Assembly (NCBI GenBank): GCA_026075535.2
Contig: AP026538.1
Coordinates: forward strand, 10,664,001-10,728,000
Length of the DNA: 64,000 nt
Direction: 5' to 3'
Source of the DNA: Tricholoma matsutake
Lineage: Eukaryota > Basidiomycota > Agaricomycetes > Agaricales > Tricholomataceae
Shown here: in pieces, positions 53,136-63,979 of the stretch
How positions within the stretch are numbered: position 1 is the stretch's first letter
How the letters are laid out: the number at the start of each line of letters is the position of its first letter
Program-made: the position numbers and the translations under genes
The notes under the pieces: model-generated
What the model was told of the DNA's origin: nothing
The model's input: the letters and a program-made list of their open reading frames with translations, nothing else
Database searches by the model: none

Positions 53136-54469
53136 TTACTCTTCTTTGTCCAACATCTTACCCAGTGCAGTTATCTCCTGATCCAGCATACGACACTGCA
53201 GCTTTTTCTTTGCCATCTCCTCCAAAATTATTTGTCGGCACTGCTCTATGCCCAACATGCCCTTGTCGCCATCTCGGATTTCCCGCCCCTTCCCTTTCCT
53301 GTCTGACTTCGTCCAACCCTGTGACCTTGAAGGCCCGGTGCTAACAAAGGCCTGATGACTTGAATTTGAGGTACTATACATTACGAAAAATTAGCGAATG
53401 CTTCGAAAAGACATTGATTGGTGGCTTACCTGGTTTCGGATGCTCCGAAACCTTTCCCCCATGACTCCCTACAGCCTTCTTTCCTTTTACCTTATGAACC
53501 CCCCGCCTCGAAACACCCTCCCAATAGCACCCTTGTGCCTCTTGTATGCATTTGTGGCACTTTGCTGCTCCTTCGTCTATGACACACATGGGCTGGCTCT
53601 TGAAGCCAGAGCATCAATTGCACTACAGGCATTTCATTAGTTTCGAAATCCTTGCGAAACATTTCATACGACTTACTGGTCCTTTGAACTCAAGAAGTCC
53701 CCCCTCCTCGAATCTCGCTCGTTTAGCAGCGATTCCTTGTTTGCCATCATCGTCATCTTTGTCGAGGTCCTCCTCCATCGCCTGCTGCTTTTGGGTGCCC
53801 AGGATAATGACTGGGTTGTCGTCCACCTCCTGATCCTCCTCCCCAACGTCTGCTACCTGAATTGCCTCACTTTCTGCCTGCAATGCTAAATTCCACCTCT
53901 TCAGATCATCCTTCGATATCATCTTCACCCAAACCTCAGCAACGAGAATAGCTTGAGTAGACTCAAGAGCCTTCTGTCATTCGTCAAGCTTGGCAGCTTT
54001 CGCTGCCGCAGCCTCATGCTGAAATGCTTCCACCTCCTCAAAGCTTTGCCTCCACCTCTGCCGCTTCCTCCAGTGCTTTTGCCTCTGCTGCTTCTGCCTC
54101 AGACTTTGCCTGAGCAGCCCTGGCCTCTTCCTCCTCTTGTTCAACTTCGTCTGCTAGGTCCTGGAATAGGACCTCCCAAGAAAGCCACTCCCAACATGCC
54201 AGAGGAGCATACAAATCGAATACCTCGTCCACAACCTTTTGAACAGCCTGCGAACGGGATTCCTCGACATCATCTGCAAGATTGTTGTATTCGTACTACA
54301 AAAGGTTGTTAGCATCTAAAACCATCTCAGAAAACACGTCGACACTCACCATTTTCTCACAAAAATCTTGCCCCCAAACTTCGAAATTGATATCTTCTGC
54401 CTTACCAACTTTGGGCATGGACTTCGTGTGTTCAACAATGTCGTGTTCAAATTGGAGGAGTAGCAACAT
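53136..54469 (-). pseudogene. Antisense gene in element F: coiled coil plus six-cysteine cluster
   Basis: Minus-strand exons: 54469-54350, 54295-53677, 53622-53430 and 53373-53136. The GT-AG introns are 54, 54 and 56 bp, and the first has a GCTAAC branch-like site. Exon 1 starts MLLLLQFEHDIVEHTKSMP. Exon 2 is a long Ala/Glu-rich coiled coil (EEEEARAAQAKSEAEAAEAK), frameshifted near 54037, then VKMISKDDLKRWNLALQ and an acidic segment with KRARFEEGG. Exon 3 has cysteines in the spacing C-x2-C-x8-C-x8-C-x2-C-x6-C (ending KCHKCIQEAQGCYW), with a TGA between the first two. This is close to a fungal Zn2Cys6 layout. The last exon has a short helical tail. A role in the element's regulation is a guess. 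Confidence 0.65.
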
Positions 54470-54624
54470 GATCAGAGGATGTAAGAGACAAGTTTGACTC
54501 GAAGATGAGAGAAAAAGAGTGAGGTTTTTGAGTTACCTTTATAGGTTTTTCAACACAATCACAAATTTGACATGTGACTCTGATTGGCTGACTGGGACAG
54601 TCAGGATTTCAGTAAGGGGGAGGA

Positions 54625-55296
54625 TGATAGGTCCACTATGGCAGCAGAGCTCTGAAAACAAGAAATCACACTTGGACACCTCCTTCCCAAAGTCCTATGA
54701 TTTTGCGAATGTTTACAAATGCCTACAAATGCATGAAACAATGAAATGACACTTTGAAACATTTTGAAAGACTTGGAACCATTTTGAATGACTTCAGCCA
54801 CCATATTCCTATTGTACCGAACCTCTAACACATGCTCCCACCATTACATACACTAACACATCGCGTTCCCACCACCACAAACATGAGGAAACACAACAGC
54901 TAGCAACTCACCATGCATCAAGGCACTTTTCAATGTATTCATGATTTATTGGAAACACAAGACAAGGAGATTTGATATATCATGTATATGGCACATTTCT
55001 TTCTTATCATTTTCTCATTTACTTCGTGATTTTGACACCTTGTTCACTGCCTCACATTTACCACATGTTTTGCCTCATGGCCTTTTACCTTTTTAGTACT
55101 ATCTCTCTAAAACATATATAGTTTGGTGTATTTACTGTCGATACAACAAGAAATCATCTTCTCCCATTGCCTATCATCTGACTTAAGGGTTTAACTCTTG
55201 AGTTTTAGCTCAGTCTTAGTCCAAACTCGCTCAAGTATTCTGTGAACTACATTGTTTTGCCACATAGTTTCTCAAAACTTTCTTGTCTATCTACTG
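54625..55296 (+). repeat. 3' LTR of element F, left part (cut by Gypsy D)
   Basis: It matches 45735-46390 of the 5' LTR. It stops at tctatctactg, where F's 5' LTR continues gtgtcattgtc but here Gypsy D's LTR (TGTTATGATT) begins. The remaining ~300 bp of LTR must lie beyond D and E, outside the window. Confidence 0.85.
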
Positions 55297-55658
55297 TGTT
55301 ATGATTTTTGTTATCGTAACCCAGAACAACCAGACGTATGCTGGCAAGGCTGGGTATTTCATTTTTCCTTTGCATTTGACTTGACTCATTCTGACGGGAG
55401 ATGCTTCGATGCCCGACTCCCACCATTTGACATGCTGCACCGCAGCATCCCTTGACATCGGATGCCTCATGCTAGGCATGAGGCTTATTGTTCTATTGTT
55501 CTTTCTATTATTACTTGACAAGGATGAGGAAGTACCCAAGTGAAGGCCAGAAGCCCGATACACTAGGAAAGCCTCCTAGTGTGATACCGATCTAGTTGGA
55601 AAGCCTCCAACTGTGACATACGAAGCCAAGGCTGAGTTGAAGACCTATAGTCTTAACA
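55297..55658 (+). repeat. 5' LTR of Gypsy copy D, internally deleted
   Basis: 362 bp, TGTTATG...TCTTAACA. Compared with copy C (670 bp) it lacks the block containing the TATA box, the self-primer sequence and three of the six stem-loops. The breakpoint is near tattattacttgacaagg at about 55510-55525. It retains the ctcatgctaggcatgag hairpin (55468-55484). Confidence 0.85.
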
Positions 55659-55705
55659 AAAGGTCAAGCTGATCTACACAGTCCACCTACCTAGGTGCAG
55701 ACACA

Positions 55706-56794
55706 ATGTCTTTCAGACAAAGCCCAGACAGACCTCCAACCGGAGCATCATCATCAGGAAGAACCCCATGGTATAGGTACCAGGGTCAACTAGTACAATA
55801 CTCAGAACCAGCACAGAAGTGGTTCTCAAGGGGAACCAGTGACGAAGAACCCCGATACCTCGATGAAGAGGATTTCAGATCTTTTGATAAAGAAGAAATC
55901 CCAGAATGAGATCCATTCTCCCTATCCAACAACAATGCCAACATGTCTACTGAACCCACCACATTGACCAAAGAGATCAGAATATGAACCCTCTCTGACT
56001 TCACAGGGGACCAAACCAGAACCGCAAAGTTCTTACAAGAAGTGAAACTCTATTTGAGAGTGAACCATGGAATCTATGACACTGATGAGAAAAAGATCAT
56101 CTTCATGTTGTCCTTCATGAATGGAGGAACCACCATGCCCTGGGCACAGGCATGGGCAGAAAAGGAAGACCTAGGAACCTGGTCAACCTTTGAGACAGTG
56201 CTCAAAACAGTGTTCACACCAATTGATGAAGCTGGCAGAGCCAGAACCAAAATGAAAATGTTGAAGCAGGGACAGGACCTGGAGGACTACATTGCACAGT
56301 TCTGAATCCTGTGAGAGAAGGCAGGAATCCACGATGACACCGCCCTCATTGAACTCTTTATGGATGGGTTAAACCCCAGGCTCCTTGAAAGAGTTTTTAA
56401 CATGGAAACAATACCCATGACCCTGGAGGGGATGATCAATGCCACCTCCAAGTATGATGGACAATGGAGGAGAGCAAAGGCCATAACAGGAAGAGCACAA
56501 GAGGCCTTGGCAAAAAGGCTGCCCAGCTCCAAACCAAAAGAGGGCCCGCTCGAGATTAACCAACTCTCCTACCAGGAGAGGATAAAGCATATGAAGAAGG
56601 GATTATGCTTTGTGTGCCACCAACCAGGACACAGAGCAACCAAACATAAGAAAGGGGAGACGAGGACCAAAAATCAGCCATTCCCGAGGAAGAAAGGTGA
56701 AGAAGCCTACTCAAAGATCCAAGCAATCATGAAAGAACTTGATGAAGAAGGGAAGGAGAAAGCTCTTGCCTTAATAGGGGATGAGGGTTTTTAA
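55706..56794 (+). pseudogene. gag: Gypsy gag, copy D
   Basis: The ATG at 55706 (MSFRQSPDRPP) is ACG in C and E. It continues WYRYQGQLVQYSEPAQKWFS, then a TGA at 55909. The capsid-like part VKLYLRVNHGIYDTDEKK is open from 56042, with a TGA at 56303, then MDGLNPRLLERVFNM. The zinc knuckle CFVCHQPGHRATKH is CCHH. It ends near ALIGDEGF at 56794. Confidence 0.8.
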
Positions 56795-56808
56795 AGAGGT
56801 GGCCTGCC

Positions 56809-57976
56809 TTGATGCCAGGTACCACTGAACTCTCTGTCTGCTCTGTACTGCTAGCCACTTTGAAGAATCAATCTATGCATTTAGATGTCAAAGTGCTAGG
56901 AGCAGGCAGAGGGAAAGCCATTGAAACCAAAGCCCTACTCGACTCAGGAGCAGGAGGAATATTCATGAGCCATGAATTCACAAAAAGCGGCAGATTTGAG
57001 TTACACCCCCTGGAAAGGACAATCAGGGTCAAGAACATGGATGGAACCCCAAACAAGAAAGGGGAGATCTCCCACTATGCCAAAGGATTCTTAATGATCA
57101 ATGGAAGATCTTTCCCAATGACCTTCCTCATTGCAGGATTGGGAAAAGAATCGATCATCCTGGGTCTGCCGTGGCTCAGAAGAATCAACCCAGTAATCGA
57201 CTGGAGAATCAGAACCTTCCAATTCTGAACGACTGACAGAACCCACCCTGAATTCTTGTTTGGAGAAGGGAGAACCCTTATCGGGAGGATACAAATGAAG
57301 AAACCCAACGATGAACATCTGGCATGGTGCTGGAATACAGTCAAAGAAGAAGGAAAACCCTTCAAAGAAATGACGAGAGAAGAGAAATGGGCATGGGCCC
57401 AAAGGATGGTTGCCCAAGCAAAAGAAAAGATGGGCCTCAAAACGAAGGTGAAAGAAGAAGAGTGACTGACATGGTGATGGATAGCCGCTAAAGAACTGGA
57501 GAAGCTCGCCCTCAAAAATAAACCAGCAAATGAGGAATGGCTAGCACTATGCCAAAGAGTTGCCGCTAAAGCAAGAGAGATGGGAGAAGCCCTCTGAACC
57601 AAATGGGGAGGGAGCAAGACACCCACCAAAACGAGAAGAGTGACAATTGAGGAAGTAGAAGATGAAGAGATCACGGTCACGACTCTTCAGAATGCAGAGC
57701 CCATTTGGCCACAAGATGAAGAAGACACTGGGAAGGAAAACCCAGCACAGGCAAACCATGAACAGGCAACAGAACAGGCAACAGAACAACTGGAAGAGAC
57801 ACCTGAACTAAGGATCAAAGACGATGAACTACTAGTTGCCTACATCCGAGGAGAACCCGTCATTGGAATATTTGAACTGAATAAAATGCCACTGACAGAG
57901 GAGTATAACGAGCCAAGGTATGGATACTCCCAGATGATGAAGACAATCTCTCGGATCATGAAGGCAAAAGGATCAC
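56809..57976 (+). pseudogene. Gypsy protease and Lys/Glu-rich linker, copy D
   Basis: Protease with LLDSGAGGIFMSHEF and ILGLPWLRRINPVIDW, open 56809-57228. The linker has repeated W..VAAKA/Q-type helical words (WAWAQRMVAQAKEK, WLALCQRVAAKAREM). It is followed by an acidic part (QDEEDTGKENPAQANHEQATEQ) and the sequence up to KAKGS, where E is inserted. Confidence 0.8.
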
Positions 57977-58641
57977 TGTTACAATTTTCCTTGTAACTCA
58001 TGAGACCCACCCGACCTGATGTACCCGACAATCCCCTCCAGACAGGAGGCACTCCCTGATTCATGCCTAGGGCATGTCCTTGACACCAGACACACACACG
58101 ACGCATGCCGACTGCATGTATTCAATCCCCTTCCCATGGAAGGCACCCTTGGCGCATGGTGACTCCATGCACCCAAACCCACACCCACACATGCTGTGAT
58201 ATGACAGCCCCCTGATACAAGGTCCATGATGTCAGACTCTCACGATCAACATGCTGCGCCACAGCACTCCATGACATCGGATGCCTCATGCAAGGCATGA
58301 GGCCTATTGTTTCTATTCTTACCTGATACACATCTACCTTTCCGATTGGACAATAAGGACCTCCCTACTAGTATAAATACTGTGACTCATAGTAGGGATG
58401 TCCTTAGTTTAGATCTAGGCAATCTACAGCTTTAACTTGTGAACTTGCAAACTTACTCAAAACCAATAAGGAAGCCCCTTAGTGCGTGAACCCAAACGAC
58501 TCTACGCAGAAGGCCTGCTAGAGTGCACTATCCATCTTACGTCGGATGCTCCGAGTAAGACTAGTGCCGAATGACTTGTTGAGGAAGCACCTCATCAAAC
58601 GACATTGACTAGATTGAGTGGTTGAGGCTTTGCCCATAACA
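57977..58641 (+). repeat. 5' LTR of Gypsy copy E
   Basis: 665 bp, TGTTACAATT...CCATAACA. Blocks shared with C's LTR include ggtgactccatgcaccc, acgatcaacatgctgc and the ctcatgcaaggcatgag hairpin (58283-58299). TATA box tataaata at 58372-58379. Four or more stem-loops lie between 58465 and 58600. Confidence 0.88.
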
Positions 58642-58643
58642 TA

Positions 58644-58655
58644 AGATCTAAACTA
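58644..58655 (+). promoter_or_regulatory. Primer-binding site of copy E complementary to its own LTR
   Basis: AGATCTAAACTA starts 2 nt after the LTR end and is the exact complement of TAGTTTAGATCT at 58405-58416, ~30 bp downstream of the TATA box. The sequence differs from the site in copy C but the complementarity and geometry are the same. Confidence 0.7.
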
Positions 58656-58687
58656 TCTGCTAGCCCACCTACCTAGGTGTTGGCAAC

Positions 58688-59853
58688 ACGTCTCGATACA
58701 CACCACAGCAACCCAGGTCTAGACAAACCCCAGACTGACCACCAAGAGAAGCAGAACCACAGCCAGGTTCATCTTTGTACCGATACAATGGAAGACTAGT
58801 CCATTACTCGACCCCAGCACAGCATTGGTTCTACAGATCAACTGACAGACAAAGAGGAGATTTCCTCACCAACGAAGACTTTGAACAACCACACACACAC
58901 CCATCCAGAACATCCACCCACTTCTTAACAGATGAAACTGACAACCTGTATAACAAGATGTCCGAACCCACAACCACACTGATGACGTCCGTGAAGGACA
59001 TTCGAATCCAATCACCGACAGACTTCTCAGGAGAGTGGACCAAGACTGCCAAGTTCCTGCAGGAGATAGACCTGTACCTGTGAATCAATGACCAGGTCTA
59101 TGACACAAATGACAAAAAGATCATCTTCACGCTGTCCTTCATGAATGGAGGGACAGCAGCTGCCTGGGCACAGGCATTTGTCAACCAACACCAGTCCGAG
59201 GGACTCGGTGAATATGCAGACTTCCAACAGAATGTCCTAGAGGCCTTCTCACCGATTGATGATGCCAGAATGGCAAAAACTGAGATCAAAAATCTCAAAC
59301 AAGGTTCAGGGAACCTCGAAGAATATGTGGCGAACTTCTGCATCCTGAAAGACAGGATGGGAATCACTGAAGACACAGCCATGATCAAATATTTCATGGA
59401 TGGACTGCACCCCGAGTTACTGAAGAGGGTACACACGATGGAAATGGTACCCAACACTCTCAAGGGCTGGATAAAGGCAGCCTAGAAATACGAAGGCCAA
59501 TGGAAACAGGCCATGGCAATCCTGGGGAAGACCAGGCAAAACCAGAAGACAAAGGAAACAATGAAGAAAGGACAGCCCTCTCTTGACATCAACCGACTGA
59601 CGAACCAAGAATGCATGGAACACCTCCAAAAGGGATTGTGTTTCATCTGCCACCAACCTGGACACTGATCATCTGACCACAAGGATGGAAAAGACCCAAC
59701 CCAGATGGGGTCAGTGCCTCCTCCTTACCAAAACTGCTTCACCCAAAAAAGGACTGGGGTGGACACCTACCAGAGAATCCACATAATGCTGGATGAACTC
59801 AATGAAGAAGAGAAAGAACAAGCCCTTAACCTCATGGAGGAATCAGGTTTTTA
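58688..59853 (+). pseudogene. gag: Gypsy gag, copy E
   Basis: It is readable from the ACG at 58688 (equivalent to D's ATG); the first in-frame ATG of the later frame is 58775. It has LYRYNGRLVHYSTPAQHWFY, then IRIQSPTDFSGEWTKTAKFL, and a TGA at 59081. Next come FTLSFMNGGTAAAWAQAF and LEEYVANFCILKDRMG, then a TAG at 59483. The knuckle reads CFICHQPGH-TGA-SSDH (59640-59680), CCHH type. The end ALNLMEESGF is at 59853. Confidence 0.8.
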
Positions 59854-59871
59854 GAGCAGCGGCCTGATACG

Positions 59872-60309
59872 ATGCCAGTCACCGCTGAAGTCTCCATAGG
59901 ATCTGTACTCTTAGCTACCAAGAATAGACAATCTATGTGCCTGTCTATTCGGGTAGCTGAGTCAGACAACGGAAAGGACATCGCAACGAATGCGCTCCTC
60001 GACTCTGGAGCAGGAGGAGTCTTTATTGACTCGAAATTTGTCGAACGAGAAGGGATCAAGACGTATCCCTTAGGCTATACCATCCAGGCCACAAATGTGG
60101 ATGGAACCCTGAACAAGCAGGGAACAATCACAAGATACGTGAAAGGGAGGCTCCACATCAATGGATGGAGCTACCCAATGGAATACCTAGTTGCTGGACT
60201 AGGCAAGGAATCGGTAATCCTGGGCCTGTCATGGCTGCAGGAGGTGAACCCAATTATTGACTGGAAGAAAGGAACTCTTGAGTTCCGAGATGAAGAACGA
60301 CGGGCTTGA
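59872..60309 (+). pseudogene. Gypsy aspartic protease, copy E
   Basis: The open frame MPVTAEVSIGSVLLATK has catalytic LLDSGAGGVFIDSKF at about 59995-60040 and VILGLSWLQEVNPIIDW. A TGA follows at 60307. Of the copies here, this domain is uninterrupted in C, D and E. Confidence 0.8.
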
Positions 60310-60855
60310 ATCCAACGAATCTTGGAGAAGACAAGAAGAGCCAAATGGGCCCTTCTGAACACCCTAAAACTCCCCAGGGTCGACACTGAAAGGGAAGCAC
60401 CCAATGACAAAATGGCACAAATTCGATGCATCATAGCCAAGATGAGACAGAGGCTCTCTGAAGAGAAAGAGAGAAGCCTTGCCTGAGCCAGATTGGCTGT
60501 GGCAAAAAACAGAGAAAGACTCTCCAAAAAGAAGGAGAGAAACCTTGCCCGAGCCCAACTGGCCATGGCAAAAATGAAGGAAAGGCTTTCCAAGAGGAAA
60601 GCAAAGGAGCTGAATTCAGTCCAGAAAGCTGTTGCGAAGACCAGGACCAAGGACACTCCTAAAAAGGACAGGAACCTCAAAGCAGCGAGATGTGCCATTG
60701 CCAAGACCCAAGAGAACCAGAAGAAAAGACAACTGGAGAAGGGCAAGAACAACAAATGCAACAAGACACGGCAAATCCTGCAAAAAATAAAAGAATTGCT
60801 AACCTCCACAGGGGAGGGAAGCACTGGCAAAAGAAACTCAAAAATGACACCATGA
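60310..60855 (+). pseudogene. Basic 22-residue helical repeats between protease and RT, copy E
   Basis: About five repeats with the pattern AVAKxxERLSKKKERNLxxAQ, e.g. LAVAKNRERLSKKKERNLAR, LAMAKMKERLSKRKAKELNS, KAVAKTRTKDTPKKDRNLKA. One TGA lies at 60484. Strong positive charge and heptad-like Ala/Leu spacing suggest a nucleic-acid-binding or coiled-coil segment. I know no named domain. Confidence 0.6.
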
Positions 60856-60899
60856 AACAGGACAACTGACCCTCGATGAGGGACTACCCCAACCCACAA

Positions 60900-62460
60900 T
60901 ATTAGGACCCCAGATCACAGTACCATCAATGCTGAAGTACCTATGCCCAGGGAGACTCCCCCTCAAGTGAAGATCAAGGAGATACCTGATGAAGAACTAC
61001 TGGCAGACAGCAAAGACATCCATTTCCCAGTGACTTGCGCATGAACAGGATGAGGAGAAGGAGGCCAGCAAACAGACCCTGGATGACCTACTGCCACCAG
61101 AATACCAGAAATACAGACAGGTATTTAAAAACGCTGCATCTGAACGATTCCCAGAATCAAGACTGTGGGATCATGCGATTGACTTGAAGGAAGGCTTTGT
61201 ACCAAAGGATTGCAAAGTCTACCCACTGACACTGAAAGAACAAGAGAAACTCAATGAGTTTCTCGATGAAAACCTGGAAAAAGGATACATCCAACTGTCA
61301 AAATCACCCATGGCATCCCCATTCTTCTTCATATCGAAGAAGGACTCTGGCACTCTGCGACCTTGCCAAGACTATCACTATCTGAATGAAGGAATGATCC
61401 AGAACAACTACCCCCTGCCACTGATCGGAGACCTCTTGGACAAGCTGAAGGGAGCAAGATTTTTCATGAAACTTGATATTCAATGGGGATATCATAACGT
61501 ACGGATAAAGAAAGGAGACAAGTGGAAGGCAGCATTCAAGACTAACCAAGGGCTATTTGAGCCAATGGTGATGTTCTTTGGGCTGTGCAACTCACTGGCA
61601 ACATTCCAGGCCATGATGAACAATCTCTTCCAAGACATGCTAGATGAAGGATGGCTCATCATCTATATGGACGACATCCTGATCTTCTTGAAGAACACTG
61701 GATAAGGACCGAAAGGGTCCTCGAACGATTACAACAATGTGATCTCTACCTGAAAATAGAGAAGTGCAAGTTCAATGTGCAAGAAGTCGACTTCTTGGGC
61801 ATGATCATCAGGCCCAACAAACTTGCAATGGACAACACGAAACTGGCTGGGATCAAGGACAGGCCCATGCCAAAGACAGTGAAGGATGTAAGATCCTTCC
61901 TAGGATTTGGAAACTTCTATCAATGATTCATCGGACACTTCGTGGATCTGGCCAGACTGCTGAATGATTTGATGAAGAAGAACCAGAAATTCAAATACGA
62001 ACGACTGCCAGCAGTCGTTCGATGCACTAAAAAGGAAGTTCAACGAAGCCCCAGTACTGCTGATGCCAGATGCAATGAAACCATTTGTGGTGGAATCTGA
62101 TGCCTCAAAATTGGCAACAGGCGCAGTACTCAGACAACAGGATGCCAACAGAGACTGGCACCCATGCAGATACATCTTGCATTCTTTCAATGAAGTGGAA
62201 AGAAATTACGAGATATATGACCGGGAACTACTGGGAGTGATCCGAGTGCTGGAAACATGGAGACACTACCCACAGGGGACACCGTTCCCTGTGACGGTAC
62301 TATCTGATTACAAGAACCTGACATACTTCCATCAGCCACAGAAACTGAACCAATGACAGGCTAGATGGAGCATCTACCTGTCACAATTCGACCTGAAGCT
62401 ACAACATGTACCAGGATCACAGATGGTACAATCTGACACTCTATTGAGGAGAGCAGATCA
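60900..62460 (+). pseudogene. pol: Gypsy reverse transcriptase and RNase H, copy E
   Basis: The linker [20 protein letters not shown] is followed by [75 protein letters not shown] and the catalytic YMDDILIF at about 61663-61688. RNase H carries [14 protein letters not shown] and [19 protein letters not shown], with SDYKNLTYF where the RNase H Asp motif SDHKNL is expected. Lesions: shift near 61690, TGA at 61924, frame change near 62040, TGA at 62354. Confidence 0.85.
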
Positions 62461-62462
62461 CG

Positions 62463-63979
62463 TAGCCAAAGAAGACACTGATAACGAGGACAAGACCATC
62501 CTTGCCAACAAACCGTTCGTCAAAACGATCGACACTGAGTTCCAGGGAGCCCTGGTCTCAGCAATAATGAAGGACAACCTTGTAAATGACGCTTTACGAG
62601 CTCTGAAGAACAATGGAACTCCCCCAATCAAGTCTGCATTGGAGGACTGGAAATTTGAAGATGGCCTGCTCTTTTTCAAAGACAGATGCTATGTGCCACA
62701 GGACGAAACCCTCTGCTGGGTGATCATATGAAAATAACATGATGGCATCATGACAGGACACCCTGGACAATGGCAAATGATTGAACTGATCCGACATGAC
62801 TACTGGTGGCCAGGAATGGCCAACTTCATCAAGAAGTACGTCAAAGGCTGCACAAAGTGCCAGCAAATGAAAGTGAACACACACCCGATGACCCCACCAC
62901 CGACACCGATATCATCTGATGCCAGCAGACCATTCGAGCTGGTAATGACAGATTTTATTATGGACTTGCCTGTGATAAACGGATTTGACTCAATCATGGT
63001 CGTGGTAGACCATGGTCTTACAAAGGGGGTAATTTTTATCCCTTGCACGAAGATGATCGACGCACTTGGTGCCACAGACCTTTACCTGCGCCATGTATAT
63101 ACAAGATTTGGACTCCCCAGAAGAATCATCTCAGACAGAGACCTTCGATTTGCATCCAAACTCTTCCGAGAACTTGGACGATTGCTCAGGATTAAGCTAT
63201 CCATGAGCACCGCCTATCACCCCCAGACCGATGGAGAAATGGAGCAAGTAAACCAAGAGCTAGAGGTTTACCTTCACATGTTCTGTTCGAACAAACCCGA
63301 AGATTGGGAGTGTTATCTCCCAACAGCAGAATTTGCGCACAACCAGAAAATGCACTCCGCAGTAAAACACTCGCTGTTTTACTTGATGATGGGATATCGA
63401 CCATGCACTATCCCCACCCCATATGAAAAGACGAACATGCCGGCTGCGGAACAGAGAATCCAAGGACTTCTCTCTGCAAGAAGGGAAGCTCTTGCCACAC
63501 ATGAACTGGCCAGACAGGCTATGGCTGCCCAAACAAAACGGCGATATGAACTGTTCAAGGTTGGAGAGCAAGTATGGCTCGACTCCAAGAACCTGAAGAT
63601 TGGCTACCCAATGAGAAAACTGGTGCCAAAATGAGAAGGGCCCTTCATAATTGAAGATGCCTTGTCGAGAATGACATACCAATTGAAACTGCCACCGAGA
63701 TGGAAGATCCACCCAGTATTCCATGCAGCTTTACTCACATGATACCATGAGAATGACACTCATGGGCGAAACTTCCTGACTCCACCACCCAACCTTGTGG
63801 AAGGAGAAAATGAATATGAGGTGGAAGCGATCATCACACACAAGAAGCATAGCAAGACATGCCGTTACATCGTGAAATGGGTTGACTACCCGACATCTGA
63901 AAACACATGGGAACCTGAATCAAACCTGAAGAATGCCTCTGAGATCCTGACGGCATATAAGAAGAGGTACCACCTCTGA
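62463..63979 (+). pseudogene. Gypsy integrase with chromodomain, copy E
   Basis: Zinc-binding HPGQWQMIELIRHDYWWPG with CTKCQQMK (62760-62868). The DDE core is DFIMDLPVINGFDS, ISDRDLRFASKLF and the Glu in the EMEQVNQELE block (62950-63265). A long open frame covers 62750-63634. After TGAs at 63632 and 63739 the C-terminus has YQLKLPPRWKIHPVFH. The chromodomain YEVEAIITHKKHSK plus YIVKWVDYPTSENTWEP is at 63815-63915. Chromodomains of such elements target chromatin marks; which mark is unknown here. Confidence 0.88.

Larger units (their letters stand above)
45735..55296 (+). mobile_element. Long Ty3/Gypsy element F with two LTRs and an antisense gene
   Basis: 5' LTR about 45735-46709, PBS-like TGGAGCCCACC at 46713, then gag, protease, RT, RNase H and integrase to about 52790. 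An antisense intron-containing gene (54469-53136) follows, then the polypurine tract aagggggagga (54614-54624) and the 3' LTR from 54625. The 3' LTR is interrupted at 55297 by Gypsy copy D. Its RT motifs (PMGWTNSVPIMHDNV, VTIPYIDDAP) are those of a Gypsy lineage common in agarics. In-frame stops are mainly TGA, so it is inactive. Confidence 0.88.
55297..57976 (+). mobile_element. Ty3/Gypsy copy D, interrupted by copy E
   Basis: It has an LTR (55297-55658), gag, protease and linker up to RIMKAKGS, where copy E's LTR starts after ggatcac. Copy C has the uninterrupted codons (ggatcaccacgatatgcata on its strand). D is itself inserted in the 3' LTR of element F. The rest of D lies beyond the window. 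Confidence 0.88.

Noticed and set aside
57977..63979. TGA recoded as an amino acid
   Set aside because: The sister copy has CGA at an aligned TGA, and other copies have different stops, so mutation decay is simpler.
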